A stretch of 64,000 bases of DNA from Ereboglobus sp. (GCA_029974595.1 JARKRC010000047.1:1-64000); one strand, 5' to 3'. Positions 42,026 through 52,789 are shown, numbered from the stretch's first letter. Notes: generated by a model not told the origin, from the letters alone. Numbers and translations are program-made.

Positions 42026-42922
42026 ATGAACGTCACGCCAAAAGACCTACTCGACGCAGGCGTCCACTTCGGACACCAAACCAAGCGCTGGAACCCGCGC
42101 TCCAAGCCCTACGTTTACGACCACCGCCAGGGCATCACCATCATCGACCTCGGCAAAACCCACGAACTGCTCCAAAAAGCCTATACCGCGGTCGAGGACA
42201 CCGTCGGCAACGGCGGGACCATCCTCTTCGTCGGCACCAAGCGCCAGGCGAAGGAAATCATCAAGGAAGCCGCCGCCGCCACCAACATGCCCTATTGTGT
42301 CGACCGCTGGCTCGGCGGCACCCTCACCAATTTCGCAACCGTCAAGAAATCCATCGCGAAGTACAAGAAATTCCAACAGATGGAAACCAGCGGCGAACTC
42401 GCCAAGCTCGGCGGCAAGGAAAGCGCCTCCATCAAGCGCGAAATGGCCCGCATGCAACGCAACTTCTCGGGCATCGTTGATATGGCCGGCCTCCCCTCGA
42501 TCATGTTCGTCGTTGACGGCAACCACGAAAAAATCGCCGTTGCCGAGGCTTCCCGCTGCGGCATCCCCTGCATCGGGCTTGTTGATACCAACTCCGATCC
42601 CACCGCCCTCTCTCACCCGATCCCCGGCAACGACGACGCCGTGAAATCCATCCGCATCATTGTGGACACCATCGTTGCCGCCGTGCAAAGCGGCATCAGC
42701 CAGCGCGAAAGCCGCCGCACCGCCCGCGGCCAGGCCGATCTTCGCGCCGCCACCGCCGCTGTCGCCGAAGCCTCCGGCGCCACCGCCACCGCCACCGTCG
42801 AAGCCGAAGCCCCTGCCGCCATCCTCCCCGCCGGAGTTGAAGCCGAGGTCGAAGACGAAGCCGCGTCCAAGAAAAAGGCCGCCGCCCGCAAGAAAATCGC
42901 CGCGCCCAAGAACGAGGAGTAA
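42026..42922 (+). CDS. rpsB: 30S ribosomal protein S2
   Basis: 298 residues from the ATG at 42026 (MNVTPKDLLDAGVHFGHQ). The S2 signatures AGVHFGHQTKRWNPR and (G)LVDTNSDPTALSHPIPGNDDA are complete. The last ~55 residues are an Ala/Glu/Lys-rich extension beyond the usual ~240 residues. The ~180 bp leader is A/C-rich (AATCAACAAACAACACAACA) and could hold translational control. It is followed 51 bp later by tsf, the conserved rpsB-tsf pair. Confidence 0.95.
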   Translation: MNVTPKDLLDAGVHFGHQTKRWNPRSKPYVYDHRQGITIIDLGKTHELLQKAYTAVEDTVGNGGTILFVGTKRQAKEIIKEAAAATNMPYCVDRWLGGTLTNFATVKKSIAKYKKFQQMETSGELAKLGGKESASIKREMARMQRNFSGIVDMAGLPSIMFVVDGNHEKIAVAEASRCGIPCIGLVDTNSDPTALSHPIPGNDDAVKSIRIIVDTIVAAVQSGISQRESRRTARGQADLRAATAAVAEASGATATATVEAEAPAAILPAGVEAEVEDEAASKKKAAARKKIAAPKNEE

Positions 42923-42973
42923 GCCTCGCGCGACAAAACCTCCAACATACGCACACATAAACAATACACACAC

Positions 42974-43567
42974 ATGAGTACACCCGTTTCCGCACAAACC
43001 GTTAAGGAACTCCGCGAAAAAACCGGCGCCGGCCTGCTTGACTGCCAGAAAGCCCTCGCCGAAACCGGCGGCAACATCGAGGAAGCCATCACCCTCCTCC
43101 GCAAGAAAGGCGCCGCCACCGCCGACAAAAAAGCCGGCCGCGCCACCAAGGAAGGCCTCATCTGGAGCTACATCCACAGCAATAACAAAGTCGGCGTCCT
43201 GATCGAAGTGAATTGCGAGACCGACTTCGTCGCCCGCAACGACGATTTCAAGGCCTTCTGCAACGACCTCTGCCTCCAGATCGCCGCTTCCAGCCCGCTC
43301 TACGTCAGTCGCGACGAGGTTCCCGAGGCCGCCATTGCCGGCGAACGCGAAATCGCCGTCGCCCAAGTGCAGGGCAAGCCCCCTGCCGCGATCCAGAAAA
43401 TCGTCGAGGGCAAACTCGAAAAATATTATTCGACCGTCTGCCTTCTCGACCAGCCCTTCGTCAAGCTCCCGGAGAAGACCATCAAGGAAATCCTCACCGA
43501 GAAAATCGCGACCATCGGCGAAAACATGAGCATCCGCCGTTTCGTCCGCTACCAGCTCGGCGCCTGA
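42974..43567 (+). CDS. tsf: Elongation factor Ts
   Basis: 197 residues. The UBA-like N-terminus TVKELREKTGAGLLDCQKAL and the core motifs ALAETGGNIEEAI, VEVNCETDFVARN and GENMSIRRFVRYQLG are all present. It catalyses GDP release from EF-Tu. The protein has only one full core subdomain and is short, like that of Thermus rather than E. coli (~283). The leader CACACATAAACAATACACAC lacks a Shine-Dalgarno motif. Confidence 0.93.
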   Translation: MSTPVSAQTVKELREKTGAGLLDCQKALAETGGNIEEAITLLRKKGAATADKKAGRATKEGLIWSYIHSNNKVGVLIEVNCETDFVARNDDFKAFCNDLCLQIAASSPLYVSRDEVPEAAIAGEREIAVAQVQGKPPAAIQKIVEGKLEKYYSTVCLLDQPFVKLPEKTIKEILTEKIATIGENMSIRRFVRYQLGA

Positions 43568-43600
43568 TCCATCGGGCGCAAAAAAAACTTCAAACCGGCA

Positions 43601-43633
43601 AAACGCCCCGCGCCAGACGCGGGGCGTTTTTTT
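43601..43633 (+). terminator. Intrinsic terminator of rpsB-tsf
   Basis: AAACGCCCCGCG-CCAGA-CGCGGGGCG followed by seven T residues, a textbook intrinsic terminator 34 bp after tsf. Confidence 0.9.
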
Positions 43634-43683
43634 GTCCCGCGCCCGGACCGACGGATGATCATTCCGGGTTTCATTCACAAAAA

Positions 43684-43719
43684 AAACGCGCGCCTCCCAT
43701 TGACGAGGGGCGCGCGCGT
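43684..43719 (-). terminator. Intrinsic terminator of the malic enzyme gene
   Basis: On the minus strand a GCGCGCGCCCCTCGTC...GGAGGCGCGCG stem is followed by a run of T residues (plus-strand AAAAAAAACGCGCG). It lies 30 bp beyond the stop codon. Confidence 0.75.
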
Positions 43720-43748
43720 TGCGAAGGAGTTGTTCGGTTATCCGATCC

Positions 43749-45449
<1,701 letters not shown>

Positions 45450-45609
45450 TCAGGCGATAGAAGCACGCATTCCGAGACGTGAGACCGGGGAATGCAAGCG
45501 GTTTTACACCCGTTCGCGAGATTGGGACGCGCAAGGTTTGCGTTGCGCGCCGTCTTTCTGCCTTTCAGTCCGCGTGCGTTTGTGCCTTTTTGGATGGCAC
45601 TTCAGCTCG

Positions 45610-46782
45610 ATGCCAGACACGCCCGAATACCAGCTTATTGATAAAAACGACCAGCTCGCGCCTTTGCTTGAGGCGCTCGACCGCGTGGACGAGGTCTTCC
45701 TCGATACCGAGGCGGACAATCTTTACCACTACCGCACGCGCCTTTGTTTGCTGCAATTCAACGTGGCGGGGAAAATCTTTCTCGTCGATGCGCTGGCCCC
45801 GCTTGATTTTCTCGCGCTCTGGCAGCGGCTCGCCGGCAGCCACCTCGTCATGCACGGCAGCGATTTTGATTTGCGGCTGCTTGCCGACCTGTGCGGCTTT
45901 CGCGCGCGCAGCCTCTTCGACACGATGCTTGCCGCGCAGCTCCTCGGGCGTTCGCGCATCGGCCTCGCGGCGCTTCTTGAGGAACACTACGGCGTCGCGC
46001 TCGACAAGGATTCGCAGACCGCCAACTGGTCGCAGCGTCCGCTCACGCCGCGCCTGCTCGATTACGCCGCGCTCGACGTGCATTACCTGCCCGCCCTGCG
46101 CGACCGGCTTGCGTCGGAGCTGGATGCGCTCGGGCGCCTCGACTGGCTCCGCCAGCAATGCGACCGCCAGATTGAATCCGGCGTGACGGGCTTTCCTCCC
46201 GGGGACGAAAACGACTGGCGCATCGGCCGCTCCGAACGCCTGCGCTCCTGCGGCCTCGCCGTGCTTCACGCGCTCTGGTATTGGCGCGAGGACTGGGCGC
46301 GCAAGCTCGATGTGCCTCCCTTCAAGGTCACCGGCAACGACCTGCTGCTCAAAATCGCCGAGGAAGCCGATCACGGTCTTTCGGCCCGCGCGCTCATGGA
46401 GACGATCAAGCTCGGACGCCGGCACGACCGCCTCGCGCCGAGCCTCCGCAAGGCGCTCGACGCCGGCCTCTCGCGCGACCCGCACACGCTCCCGCGCCGC
46501 CGCGGGCGCGATCCCAACATCGTCCCGCTCACAGCCGCCGAGCTTGCCACGCAGGACACGATGAAGGTCGAGCGCGATTTCATCGCGCAAAAGCTCCAGA
46601 TCGACCCGACGCTCATCGCGAACCGCGCCCAGCTTGCCATGATCGCGCGCGCAGCCGGCAAGCCCGGCGACGTGCTCATGCCCTGGCAGGTCGAGCTTCT
46701 CGCGCGCGGCAAAAAGGAAAAACGCGAGGCGGACAAGCACGCCCGCGAAGCCGCCACCGACACATCCGGCCGGCCGGACTGA
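45610..46782 (+). CDS. rnd: Ribonuclease D-type 3'-5' exonuclease with HRDC domain
   Basis: 390 residues from the ATG at 45610 (MPDTPEYQLIDKND). DEDD exonuclease residues are seen in VFLDTEADNLYHYRT (Exo I), MHGSDFDLRLLADL (Exo II) and LLDYAALDVHYLPAL (Exo III, Y-type). The C-terminal half carries an HRDC-like helical domain (~210-290). RNase D trims tRNA and other small RNA 3' ends. The stop is 18 bp before oleC, so it probably leads that operon. Confidence 0.85.
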   Translation: MPDTPEYQLIDKNDQLAPLLEALDRVDEVFLDTEADNLYHYRTRLCLLQFNVAGKIFLVDALAPLDFLALWQRLAGSHLVMHGSDFDLRLLADLCGFRARSLFDTMLAAQLLGRSRIGLAALLEEHYGVALDKDSQTANWSQRPLTPRLLDYAALDVHYLPALRDRLASELDALGRLDWLRQQCDRQIESGVTGFPPGDENDWRIGRSERLRSCGLAVLHALWYWREDWARKLDVPPFKVTGNDLLLKIAEEADHGLSARALMETIKLGRRHDRLAPSLRKALDAGLSRDPHTLPRRRGRDPNIVPLTAAELATQDTMKVERDFIAQKLQIDPTLIANRAQLAMIARAAGKPGDVLMPWQVELLARGKKEKREADKHAREAATDTSGRPD

Positions 46783-46800
46783 GCCGCCCGCTTCCGACCG

Positions 46801-48408
46801 ATGCCGCAATCGACGAACATCGCGCGCCATCTCAGCATCATGGCCGCAGCGCAGCCGGATGCCGTTGCAATAAAAATCCCGCGCGGCCGTTCCAGCGACG
46901 GCGGGATCGACTATCTCGCGCTCACGTTTGCGGAACTCGACACCGAAGTCCTCGCATGGGAACAAAACCTCGCCGCGCGCGGCGTCCGCCCCGGCGACCG
47001 CGTGCTCGTGATGGTGCGCCAGGGGCTGCCGCTCATCGCGGCGGTGTTTGCGCTTTTCCGAATGGGCGCCGTGCCCGTGATTATCGACCCGGGCATGGGC
47101 ATGAAAAGTTTCCTGCGCTGCGTCGCGCACTCGCGCCCCCGCGCGCTCCTCGGAATTCCGCTCGCGCGTTTTCTCAGCCGCGTTTGCTTTCGCGCGTTTC
47201 GCAGCATCGAAGTGCGCGTGCCCGCCAGCAGTTCGCCGCTTGCGCGGATAGGCAATTCCGCATTTCCCATTCCGCATTCCGAAATTCAGCCAAACGACGG
47301 CCTCGCCGCCATCCTCTTCACCTCCGGCTCCACTGGCGCGCCCAAGGGCGTTTGCTACACGCATGCCATGTTCGAGGCGCAAGTCCGCTCAATCCGCGCC
47401 GCCTACGACATCGCTCCCGGCGAAGTCGATCTCTCCATGCTTCCCGTGTTCGCGCTTTTTGCGCCCGCGCTCGGCATGACGACGGTCGTTCCCGAAATCG
47501 ACCCGAGCCGCCCCGCCACCCTCGACCCGGCAAAAATCGTGCGCGCCATCCGGCAGGAAAACGTCACCAACTCCTTCGGTTCGCCCGCGCTTTGGAACAA
47601 AATCGCCGACTACTGCATCGCGCGCGGCATCACGCTTCCGGGCATGAAGCGCGTGCTCTGCGCCGGCGCGCCCGTGCCCGCCGCGCTTTGGGAAAAGGCG
47701 CGCGCAATTCTCCCCAACGGAAAACTCCACAGCCCCTACGGCGCCACCGAGTGCCTGCCCGTGAGCTCGATCAGCAGCGACGAAATGATTGAAAACAAAG
47801 CCCTAGCTTCCGGCGCCTGCGTGGGGCGCGCGACGAGCGAAATCCAAATCAAAATCATCGCCATCGCCGATATGCCGATTGCCACGCTTGCCGACGCCCG
47901 CGAACTCCCTCCCGGCGAAACAGGCGAAATCATCGTGACCGGCCCCGCCGTCACGCGCGAATACGACAATCTCCCGGAAGCGACCGCCGCCGCCAAAATC
48001 CGCGACGGCTCCACGATCTGGCACCGCATGGGCGACACCGGTTATCTCGACGCCGGCGGGCGCCTTTTTTTCTGCGGTCGCAAAGTCGAGCGAGTCGAAA
48101 CCGCCGCGGGTCCGCTCTACACCGAGCCTTGCGAGCAAGTCTTCCGCCCGCATCCGCAAGTCGCCCGCTGCGCGCTCATCGGGCTCGGCGCGCGCGGTTC
48201 GCAAACGCCCGCGATCGTCATCCAGCCGGTCGATAAAAATTACGACCGCGCCAGGCTCGCCGCCGAACTCCGTGCCCTTGCCGCCGCGCATCCGCGCACG
48301 GCGGGCATCACGCGGTTTTTCTTTCATCCAAACTTTCCCGTGGACGTGCGCCACAACGCCAAAATCCACCGCCTCACGCTCGCCAAATGGGCCGCGCGCC
48401 AAAGATGA
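46801..48408 (+). CDS. oleC: OleC-type AMP-forming ligase / beta-lactone synthetase
   Basis: 535 residues of the ANL superfamily. The phosphate-binding loop is ILFTSGSTGAPKGVCYTH. Further motifs are LPVFALFAPALGMTTV, SFGSPALWNKIADYC, SPYGATECLPVSSI and GDTGYLDAGGRLFFCGRK. Absence of a CoA-ligase-type ending and the downstream oleD support OleC, which turns 2-alkyl-3-hydroxyalkanoic acids into beta-lactones in olefinic hydrocarbon synthesis. A heptad repeat (47255-47289) lies in frame near residues 152-163 in a surface linker. Confidence 0.8.
   Translation: MPQSTNIARHLSIMAAAQPDAVAIKIPRGRSSDGGIDYLALTFAELDTEVLAWEQNLAARGVRPGDRVLVMVRQGLPLIAAVFALFRMGAVPVIIDPGMGMKSFLRCVAHSRPRALLGIPLARFLSRVCFRAFRSIEVRVPASSSPLARIGNSAFPIPHSEIQPNDGLAAILFTSGSTGAPKGVCYTHAMFEAQVRSIRAAYDIAPGEVDLSMLPVFALFAPALGMTTVVPEIDPSRPATLDPAKIVRAIRQENVTNSFGSPALWNKIADYCIARGITLPGMKRVLCAGAPVPAALWEKARAILPNGKLHSPYGATECLPVSSISSDEMIENKALASGACVGRATSEIQIKIIAIADMPIATLADARELPPGETGEIIVTGPAVTREYDNLPEATAAAKIRDGSTIWHRMGDTGYLDAGGRLFFCGRKVERVETAAGPLYTEPCEQVFRPHPQVARCALIGLGARGSQTPAIVIQPVDKNYDRARLAAELRALAAAHPRTAGITRFFFHPNFPVDVRHNAKIHRLTLAKWAARQR
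47255..47289 (+). repeat. Heptanucleotide repeat inside oleC
   Basis: Five consecutive 7-mers: ATTCCGC, ATTTCCC, ATTCCGC, ATTCCGA, AATTCAG. Being 35 bp it encodes the unusual stretch NSAFPIPHSEIQ between the N-terminal domain and the ATP-binding loop of OleC, with the reading frame kept. Confidence 0.75.
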
Positions 48409-48426
48409 TGCGATTCTTGGAATATA

Positions 48427-48600
48427 CGCGTGCGACAAGGAGGGGCGGCGTCCCGCCGCCCGACGCGCACAACGTGCGCGCCCTTCCGGGTAGAAGCGAC
48501 GGGGACCGTCGCTTGTTTGATTTGAAGTTTTCGCGTCTTGTTTTTGGCGAGGCTTGCGCCTCGTCGGGCGGCGGGACGCCGCCCCTCCTTGTCGCACGCG
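48427..48600. repeat. Dispersed large hairpin repeat, copy 3, between oleC and oleD
   Basis: The outer arms CGCGTGCGACAAGGAGGGGC and its complement at 48581-48600 match over ~20 bp. Inner parts include GGCGGCGTCCCGCCGCC and the conserved GCGAGGCTTGCGCCTCGTC core. It occupies nearly all of the 223 bp between the two ole genes. Confidence 0.9.
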
Positions 48601-48631
48601 TTCTTATTGTCCCACGGGGTTCTTGTCAGAC

Positions 48632-49639
48632 ATGACGTCATCTTCATCAGATTCTTTTTCCACGCTCGTCACCGGAGGCACCGGTTTTCTCGGACGCCAC
48701 ATCGTCGGGCGCCTCCTCGCGCAAAACCGCGCCGTCACCGTGCTCGCGCGCCGTGCCGCGCCTGATCTCGTCGCGCGCGGCGTGCGTTTTATCATCGCGC
48801 CGCTCGACGATGCGGATGCGCTCCGCGACGCGTGCGCGGGCGTTCAAACCGTGTTTCACGTCGCCGCAAAAGTCGGTGTGTGGGGCCGCCATGACGATTT
48901 TTTTCGGGCCAATGTGCTCGGCACCCGCGCGCTCCTTGCCAGCGCCCGCGCGCACGGCGTGCGCACTTTCGTCCACACGAGCACGCCGAGCGTCGTTTAC
49001 AACGGGCGCGACCTCGCCGGCGCGGACGAGTTGCTTCCGCTCACCACGCGCTGTCCGAGCCATTACCCGCTCACAAAGGCCATCGCCGAGCGCGAAGTGC
49101 TCGCCGCAAATTCGCCCGGCCTGCGCACGGTCGCGCTGCGTCCGCACCTCGTCTGGGGCAACGACGACCCGCACCTCATCCCGCGCGTGCTCGCGCAGGC
49201 GCGCAGCGGACGCTTGCGCATCGTCGGCGATGGACACAACCGCGTTGACATGGCGCATGTCGAAAACGTCACCGACGCGCACCTGCTTGCGGAGCAAAAC
49301 ATCGCCCGATGCGCGGGCCGCGCCTATTTTATCAGCAACAACGAGCCGGTCGTCCTCTGGGATTGGATCAACAACCTGCTTACCGCGCTCGGAGAGAAGC
49401 CGGTCACGCGCTGCATTTCCCTGCGCGCCGCGTCGGCAATCGGCGCGTGCTGCGAGGCAGCGTGGCGCGTGTTTCCTTTGCGCGGCGAGCCGCCCATGAC
49501 GCGCTTCGTCGCCGCCGAGCTTGCAAAAGACCACTGGTTTAACACCGCTGCGGCGTCGCGCGATCTCGGCTACGCGCCGCGCATCAGCATGGCCGAGGGG
49601 ACGGCGGCGCTTGTTGCACATTTGAGAAAAGCCGGTTGA
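48632..49639 (+). CDS. oleD: OleD-type 2-alkyl-3-oxoalkanoate reductase (3-beta-HSD/SDR family)
   Basis: 335 residues from MTSSSSDSFSTLV. The extended SDR signature is TLVTGGTGFLGRHIV, then FHVAAKVGVWGRHDDF, TFVHTSTPSVVYNGRD and the catalytic YPLTKAIAE (YxxxK). This is the 3-beta-hydroxysteroid dehydrogenase subgroup. Adjacent to oleC, the best match is OleD, which uses NADPH to reduce 2-alkyl-3-ketoacids for OleC. A distant sterol-type dehydrogenase is the alternative. Confidence 0.8.
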   Translation: MTSSSSDSFSTLVTGGTGFLGRHIVGRLLAQNRAVTVLARRAAPDLVARGVRFIIAPLDDADALRDACAGVQTVFHVAAKVGVWGRHDDFFRANVLGTRALLASARAHGVRTFVHTSTPSVVYNGRDLAGADELLPLTTRCPSHYPLTKAIAEREVLAANSPGLRTVALRPHLVWGNDDPHLIPRVLAQARSGRLRIVGDGHNRVDMAHVENVTDAHLLAEQNIARCAGRAYFISNNEPVVLWDWINNLLTALGEKPVTRCISLRAASAIGACCEAAWRVFPLRGEPPMTRFVAAELAKDHWFNTAAASRDLGYAPRISMAEGTAALVAHLRKAG

Positions 49640-49659
49640 TATCCGACATCCAGACACCG

Positions 49660-50538
49660 ATGAATGCCGCCGACCCGTTTCCGAAACTCCAATGGCGCAG
49701 CCCGCACGGGCGCGTTTTGCCGGAGGGCTCGCGCACGCTCATCATGGGCATACTCAACATCACGCCCGATTCGTTTTCCGATGGCGGGGAAATCGCATCG
49801 CCGCAGGCCGCCGTCGCCCGCGCCGGGGAGCTGCTTTCCGGCGGCGCGGACGTGCTCGACATCGGCGGCGAATCGACCCGACCCGGCCACGCGTCCGTGG
49901 GCGAAGCGGAGGAGCTCGCGCGCGTGCTGCCGGTGATCGAGGCGGTGCGCGCGGCGTTTCCCGACGCGCCCATTTCGGTCGATACCTGCAAGGCCGCCGT
50001 CGCGCGCGCCGCTGTCCGCGCCGGGGCCGACATCGTCAACGACATCTGGGGCGTGCGCGGCGGGGCGGGGGAGATGGCGCGCGCCGTGGCGGAATTGCAC
50101 TGTCCGGTCATCCTCATGCACAATCGCGCCGCGCCGGACTACACGGATTTCTGGACGGACGTGCTCGCTGATTTGCGCGCATCCATCGCGGCGGCGCGCG
50201 GGGCGGGTATCGAGGCGGGGCAAATCTGGCTCGACCCGGGTTTCGGCTTTGCAAAGGACGCCGCGCAAAATCTCGAAGTGCTGAAAAATCTTTCGCGCAT
50301 CGCCGCGCTTGGTCATCCGGTGCTGCTCGGCACCTCGCGCAAGTCCACGATCGGCCGTGTATTGAAAAAACAAATACCGGCGGAGCGCGGGGACGGCACC
50401 GCCGCCACCCTCGTGTGGGGCATCCAGCAGGGCGCGCGCATGGCGCGCGTGCATGACGCCGCCGCGATGCGCCCCTTCGTGCAAATGGCCGACGCGATTC
50501 GCGCGGGCGCGGCCTGGAAGGACGACGAACCTCTATGA
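49660..50538 (+). CDS. folP: Dihydropteroate synthase
   Basis: 292 residues from the ATG at 49660 (MNAADPFPKLQW). The two pterin-binding signatures are intact: IMGILNITPDSFSDGG and VLDIGGESTRPGH. Further marks are SVDTCKAAVA, VNDIWGV, WLDPGFGFAK and LLGTSRKSTIG. It joins p-aminobenzoate to dihydropterin pyrophosphate, the step blocked by sulfonamides. It starts 20 bp after oleD and overlaps folB by 4 bp (ATGA), so the fol genes are coupled. Confidence 0.95.
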   Translation: MNAADPFPKLQWRSPHGRVLPEGSRTLIMGILNITPDSFSDGGEIASPQAAVARAGELLSGGADVLDIGGESTRPGHASVGEAEELARVLPVIEAVRAAFPDAPISVDTCKAAVARAAVRAGADIVNDIWGVRGGAGEMARAVAELHCPVILMHNRAAPDYTDFWTDVLADLRASIAAARGAGIEAGQIWLDPGFGFAKDAAQNLEVLKNLSRIAALGHPVLLGTSRKSTIGRVLKKQIPAERGDGTAATLVWGIQQGARMARVHDAAAMRPFVQMADAIRAGAAWKDDEPL

Positions 50539-50903
50539 ATACCACGACCGGCGCCATCACCCTTTCCGGGCTGCGTTTCACGGCCTGCCACGGCGCGCTG
50601 CCCGCGGAAAAAACGCAGCCGCAGCCGTGGGCCGTGACGGTCACGCTTGAGCTGCCGCTCGACAAGCCGGGCCGGTCCGACGATCTCACGCAGACAATCG
50701 ACTACCGCCGGATTTACGAAGCGGTGCGCAGTGTTATGGAAGGGCCGTCGGTGAACCTCGCGGAGGCGCTGGCGTGGCGCATCGCTGACGATTTGCTGCG
50801 CGCGTTTCCCGCGCACGCCGTCGACGTGGAAGTGTGCAAATGCAAGCCGCCGGTGGATTTTGAATTCGACGGCTTGAAAGTGCGCGTGCGGAAGGAAAGG
50901 TAA
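50535..50903 (+). CDS. folB: Dihydroneopterin aldolase
   Basis: 122 residues. The FolB fold is shown by ITLSGLRFTACHGALPAEK, with the catalytic Glu replaced in spacing by EKTQPQPW, then TQTIDYRRIYEAV and VNLAEALAWRIADDLL. It converts dihydroneopterin to 6-hydroxymethyl-dihydropterin, feeding FolK. The start overlaps the folP stop. A hairpin repeat separates it from folK. Confidence 0.85.
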   Translation: MNTTTGAITLSGLRFTACHGALPAEKTQPQPWAVTVTLELPLDKPGRSDDLTQTIDYRRIYEAVRSVMEGPSVNLAEALAWRIADDLLRAFPAHAVDVEVCKCKPPVDFEFDGLKVRVRKER

Positions 50904-50928
50904 ACAAGAGCATGGTTTTCTTAAAAAG

Positions 50929-51090
50929 CACGCTTGCGCAAGGAGGGGCGACGTCTCGTCGCCCGACGCGTGCATCGCACGCGCCCGTTTCGCATGTGCG
51001 TATTCAAATTATTTCGAGTGTTTTTTCGCAAATGGCGAATCGCGTTGCGATTCGTCCGGCGGCGGGACGCCTCCGCTCCTTGCGCAAGCG
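50929..51090. repeat. Dispersed large hairpin repeat, copy 4, between folB and folK
   Basis: The outer arms CGCTTGCGCAAGGAG and CTCCTTGCGCAAGCG pair exactly. The inner GGGCGACGTCTCGTCGCCC and the GGCGGCGGGACGCC core are shared with the other copies. The loop differs. It fills most of the 235 bp folB-folK gap. Confidence 0.85.
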
Positions 51091-51138
51091 CATCTACTTG
51101 CTCGCGCGTATTTTCATGCGCAAGCGTATCTTCACGCC

Positions 51139-51633
51139 ATGAACCCAAACGCTTACATTTGCGCCGGCTCAAATATCGGTGATCGCGCGGGCACATTGCT
51201 CGGAGCGCTTCGCGTGCTCCACGACGTGCCCGGCGTGAGCGTGGAGGCAGTTTCCTCAATCTACGAAACCGATCCGGTTGGCGGCGTGGCTCAGGCGGCC
51301 TATCTAAATCTTGCCGCGCGGCTCGAAGTCGCCACCACGCTTTCGCCGGAGGCATTGCTCACGGAAATGCAGCGCATCGAGCGCGCTTTCGGTCGCGACC
51401 GCGCGCACGAAATCCGCTGGGGACCGCGTACGCTGGATTTGGATTTGCTGTTGTTTGGCGAGGAGACGCGCGCGACCGCGTTTCTCACGTTGCCGCATCC
51501 GCGCATGTGGGAGCGGGCGTTTGTCCTGATTCCGCTGCGCGAGGTGGCGGATTCGCGCGATGCATGGCTCGCGGAAAAACTCGCGGCGTTTCCCGCGAGC
51601 GATCCGTCGGTGCGGCTGGCTGCATCAAGGTAG
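51139..51633 (+). CDS. folK: HPPK: 2-amino-4-hydroxy-6-hydroxymethyldihydropteridine pyrophosphokinase
   Basis: 164 residues with all HPPK marks: GSNIGDRAGTLLGAL at the start, SSIYETDPVGG, and the signature RWGPRTLDLDLLLFG with the two metal-binding Asp residues, then LPHPRMWERAFVL. It transfers pyrophosphate from ATP to 6-hydroxymethyl-dihydropterin for FolP. It is last in the fol run. Confidence 0.93.
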   Translation: MNPNAYICAGSNIGDRAGTLLGALRVLHDVPGVSVEAVSSIYETDPVGGVAQAAYLNLAARLEVATTLSPEALLTEMQRIERAFGRDRAHEIRWGPRTLDLDLLLFGEETRATAFLTLPHPRMWERAFVLIPLREVADSRDAWLAEKLAAFPASDPSVRLAASR

Positions 51634-51709
51634 AGTGTGATGACGGGCGGCACGCCCTTGTGCGTGCTCGGGTTTCACTCTTCACTTTTCACCCTTCACA
51701 CTTCTTCTC

Positions 51710-52789
51710 TCACCATCCGCGTCCGCCCATGCGCATTTGCCTGGCGCTGAGGTTGCGGGCGAGCTCGCGGGCAAAGAAGGGGCCGCGATAAATCATACCG
51801 GTGTAGATTTGCACGAGCGTGGCGCCGGCATCGAGTTTTTCGGCGGCGTCGGACGAGGAGTGGATTCCGCCGACGCCGATGATGGGGAGCTTTCCGTTCG
51901 TGGCGCGGGCGATGTAGCGGATGATGTCGGTCGATTTTTGGCGGATGGGTTTTCCGCTCAGGCCGCCGGCCTGGTCGATGATCGCGAAAGGGCCGGGGCG
52001 GGCGAGGGTGGTGTTGGTGGCGATGATGCCGTCGAAGTGGTTTGCCGTGAGTTGTTCGAGCACGGCGTCGATTTGGGGGAACGTGAGATCGGGCGCGATT
52101 TTCAGGAGCAGCGGGACGCGTGTTTTGCCGGGCTTGGAGGCGCGGTCGCGGTTGGCCGAATCGAGTGCGGCGAGGAGTTCGGAGAGGCGCTGCTCGTCCT
52201 GGAGTTTTCGGAGGTCGGGGGTGTTGGGACTGGAGACGTTGAGGACGAGGTAGTCGGCGTGGTCGGCGAGCAGTCCGAAGCTGATCAGGTAGTCCTCGAC
52301 GGCTTTGTCGAGGGGCGTGACCTTGGATTTGCCGATGTTGATCCCGAGCGGAATGCGGCGTTTGCCGGGCCCGGGCATTCTGGCGAGGCGTCTGGCGATG
52401 GCCTCGGCGCCCTCGTTATTAAAACCCATGCGGTTGATGACGGCTTCCTCGGCGGGGTAGCGGAAGGCGCGGGGCTTGGGGTTGCCGGGCTGGGCGAGCG
52501 CGGTGATGGTGCCGATTTCCACATGGCCGAAGCCGAGCGCGGCGGCGGCGGGCCAGCCGGTGCCGTGTTTGTCGAAGCCGGCGGCGAGGCCGACGGCGTT
52601 GGGAAATTGCAGGCCGAATGCTTCCAGCGGGCGCGCGGCGGCGGGCAGCCGGGCGAGGCGCTCCATGACGCGGCAGACGGGGGACATTTTGCCGAGGACG
52701 GTCATGGCCGTGGCGGCGAGATCGTGCGCGTGTTCGCAATCGAGTTTGAAAAAGAGCGGGCGCAGGAAGCGTTCGTAAGTAATGTCCAT
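51710..52789 (-). CDS. pyrD: Dihydroorotate dehydrogenase, quinone-dependent (class 2)
   Basis: 359 residues from the ATG at 52789 (MDITYERFLRPLFF). The N-terminal helical membrane-association segment (RPLFFKLDCEHAHDLA) is that of class 2 enzymes, which pass electrons to quinones. NAVGLAAGFDKHG, GFGHVEIGTIT, NVSSPNTPDLRKLQ with the catalytic Ser, and GGLSGKPI and IIGVGGIHS for FMN are intact. It is the fourth step of pyrimidine synthesis. Alone on the minus strand. Confidence 0.95.
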   Translation of the reverse strand: MDITYERFLRPLFFKLDCEHAHDLAATAMTVLGKMSPVCRVMERLARLPAAARPLEAFGLQFPNAVGLAAGFDKHGTGWPAAAALGFGHVEIGTITALAQPGNPKPRAFRYPAEEAVINRMGFNNEGAEAIARRLARMPGPGKRRIPLGINIGKSKVTPLDKAVEDYLISFGLLADHADYLVLNVSSPNTPDLRKLQDEQRLSELLAALDSANRDRASKPGKTRVPLLLKIAPDLTFPQIDAVLEQLTANHFDGIIATNTTLARPGPFAIIDQAGGLSGKPIRQKSTDIIRYIARATNGKLPIIGVGGIHSSSDAAEKLDAGATLVQIYTGMIYRGPFFARELARNLSARQMRMGGRGW

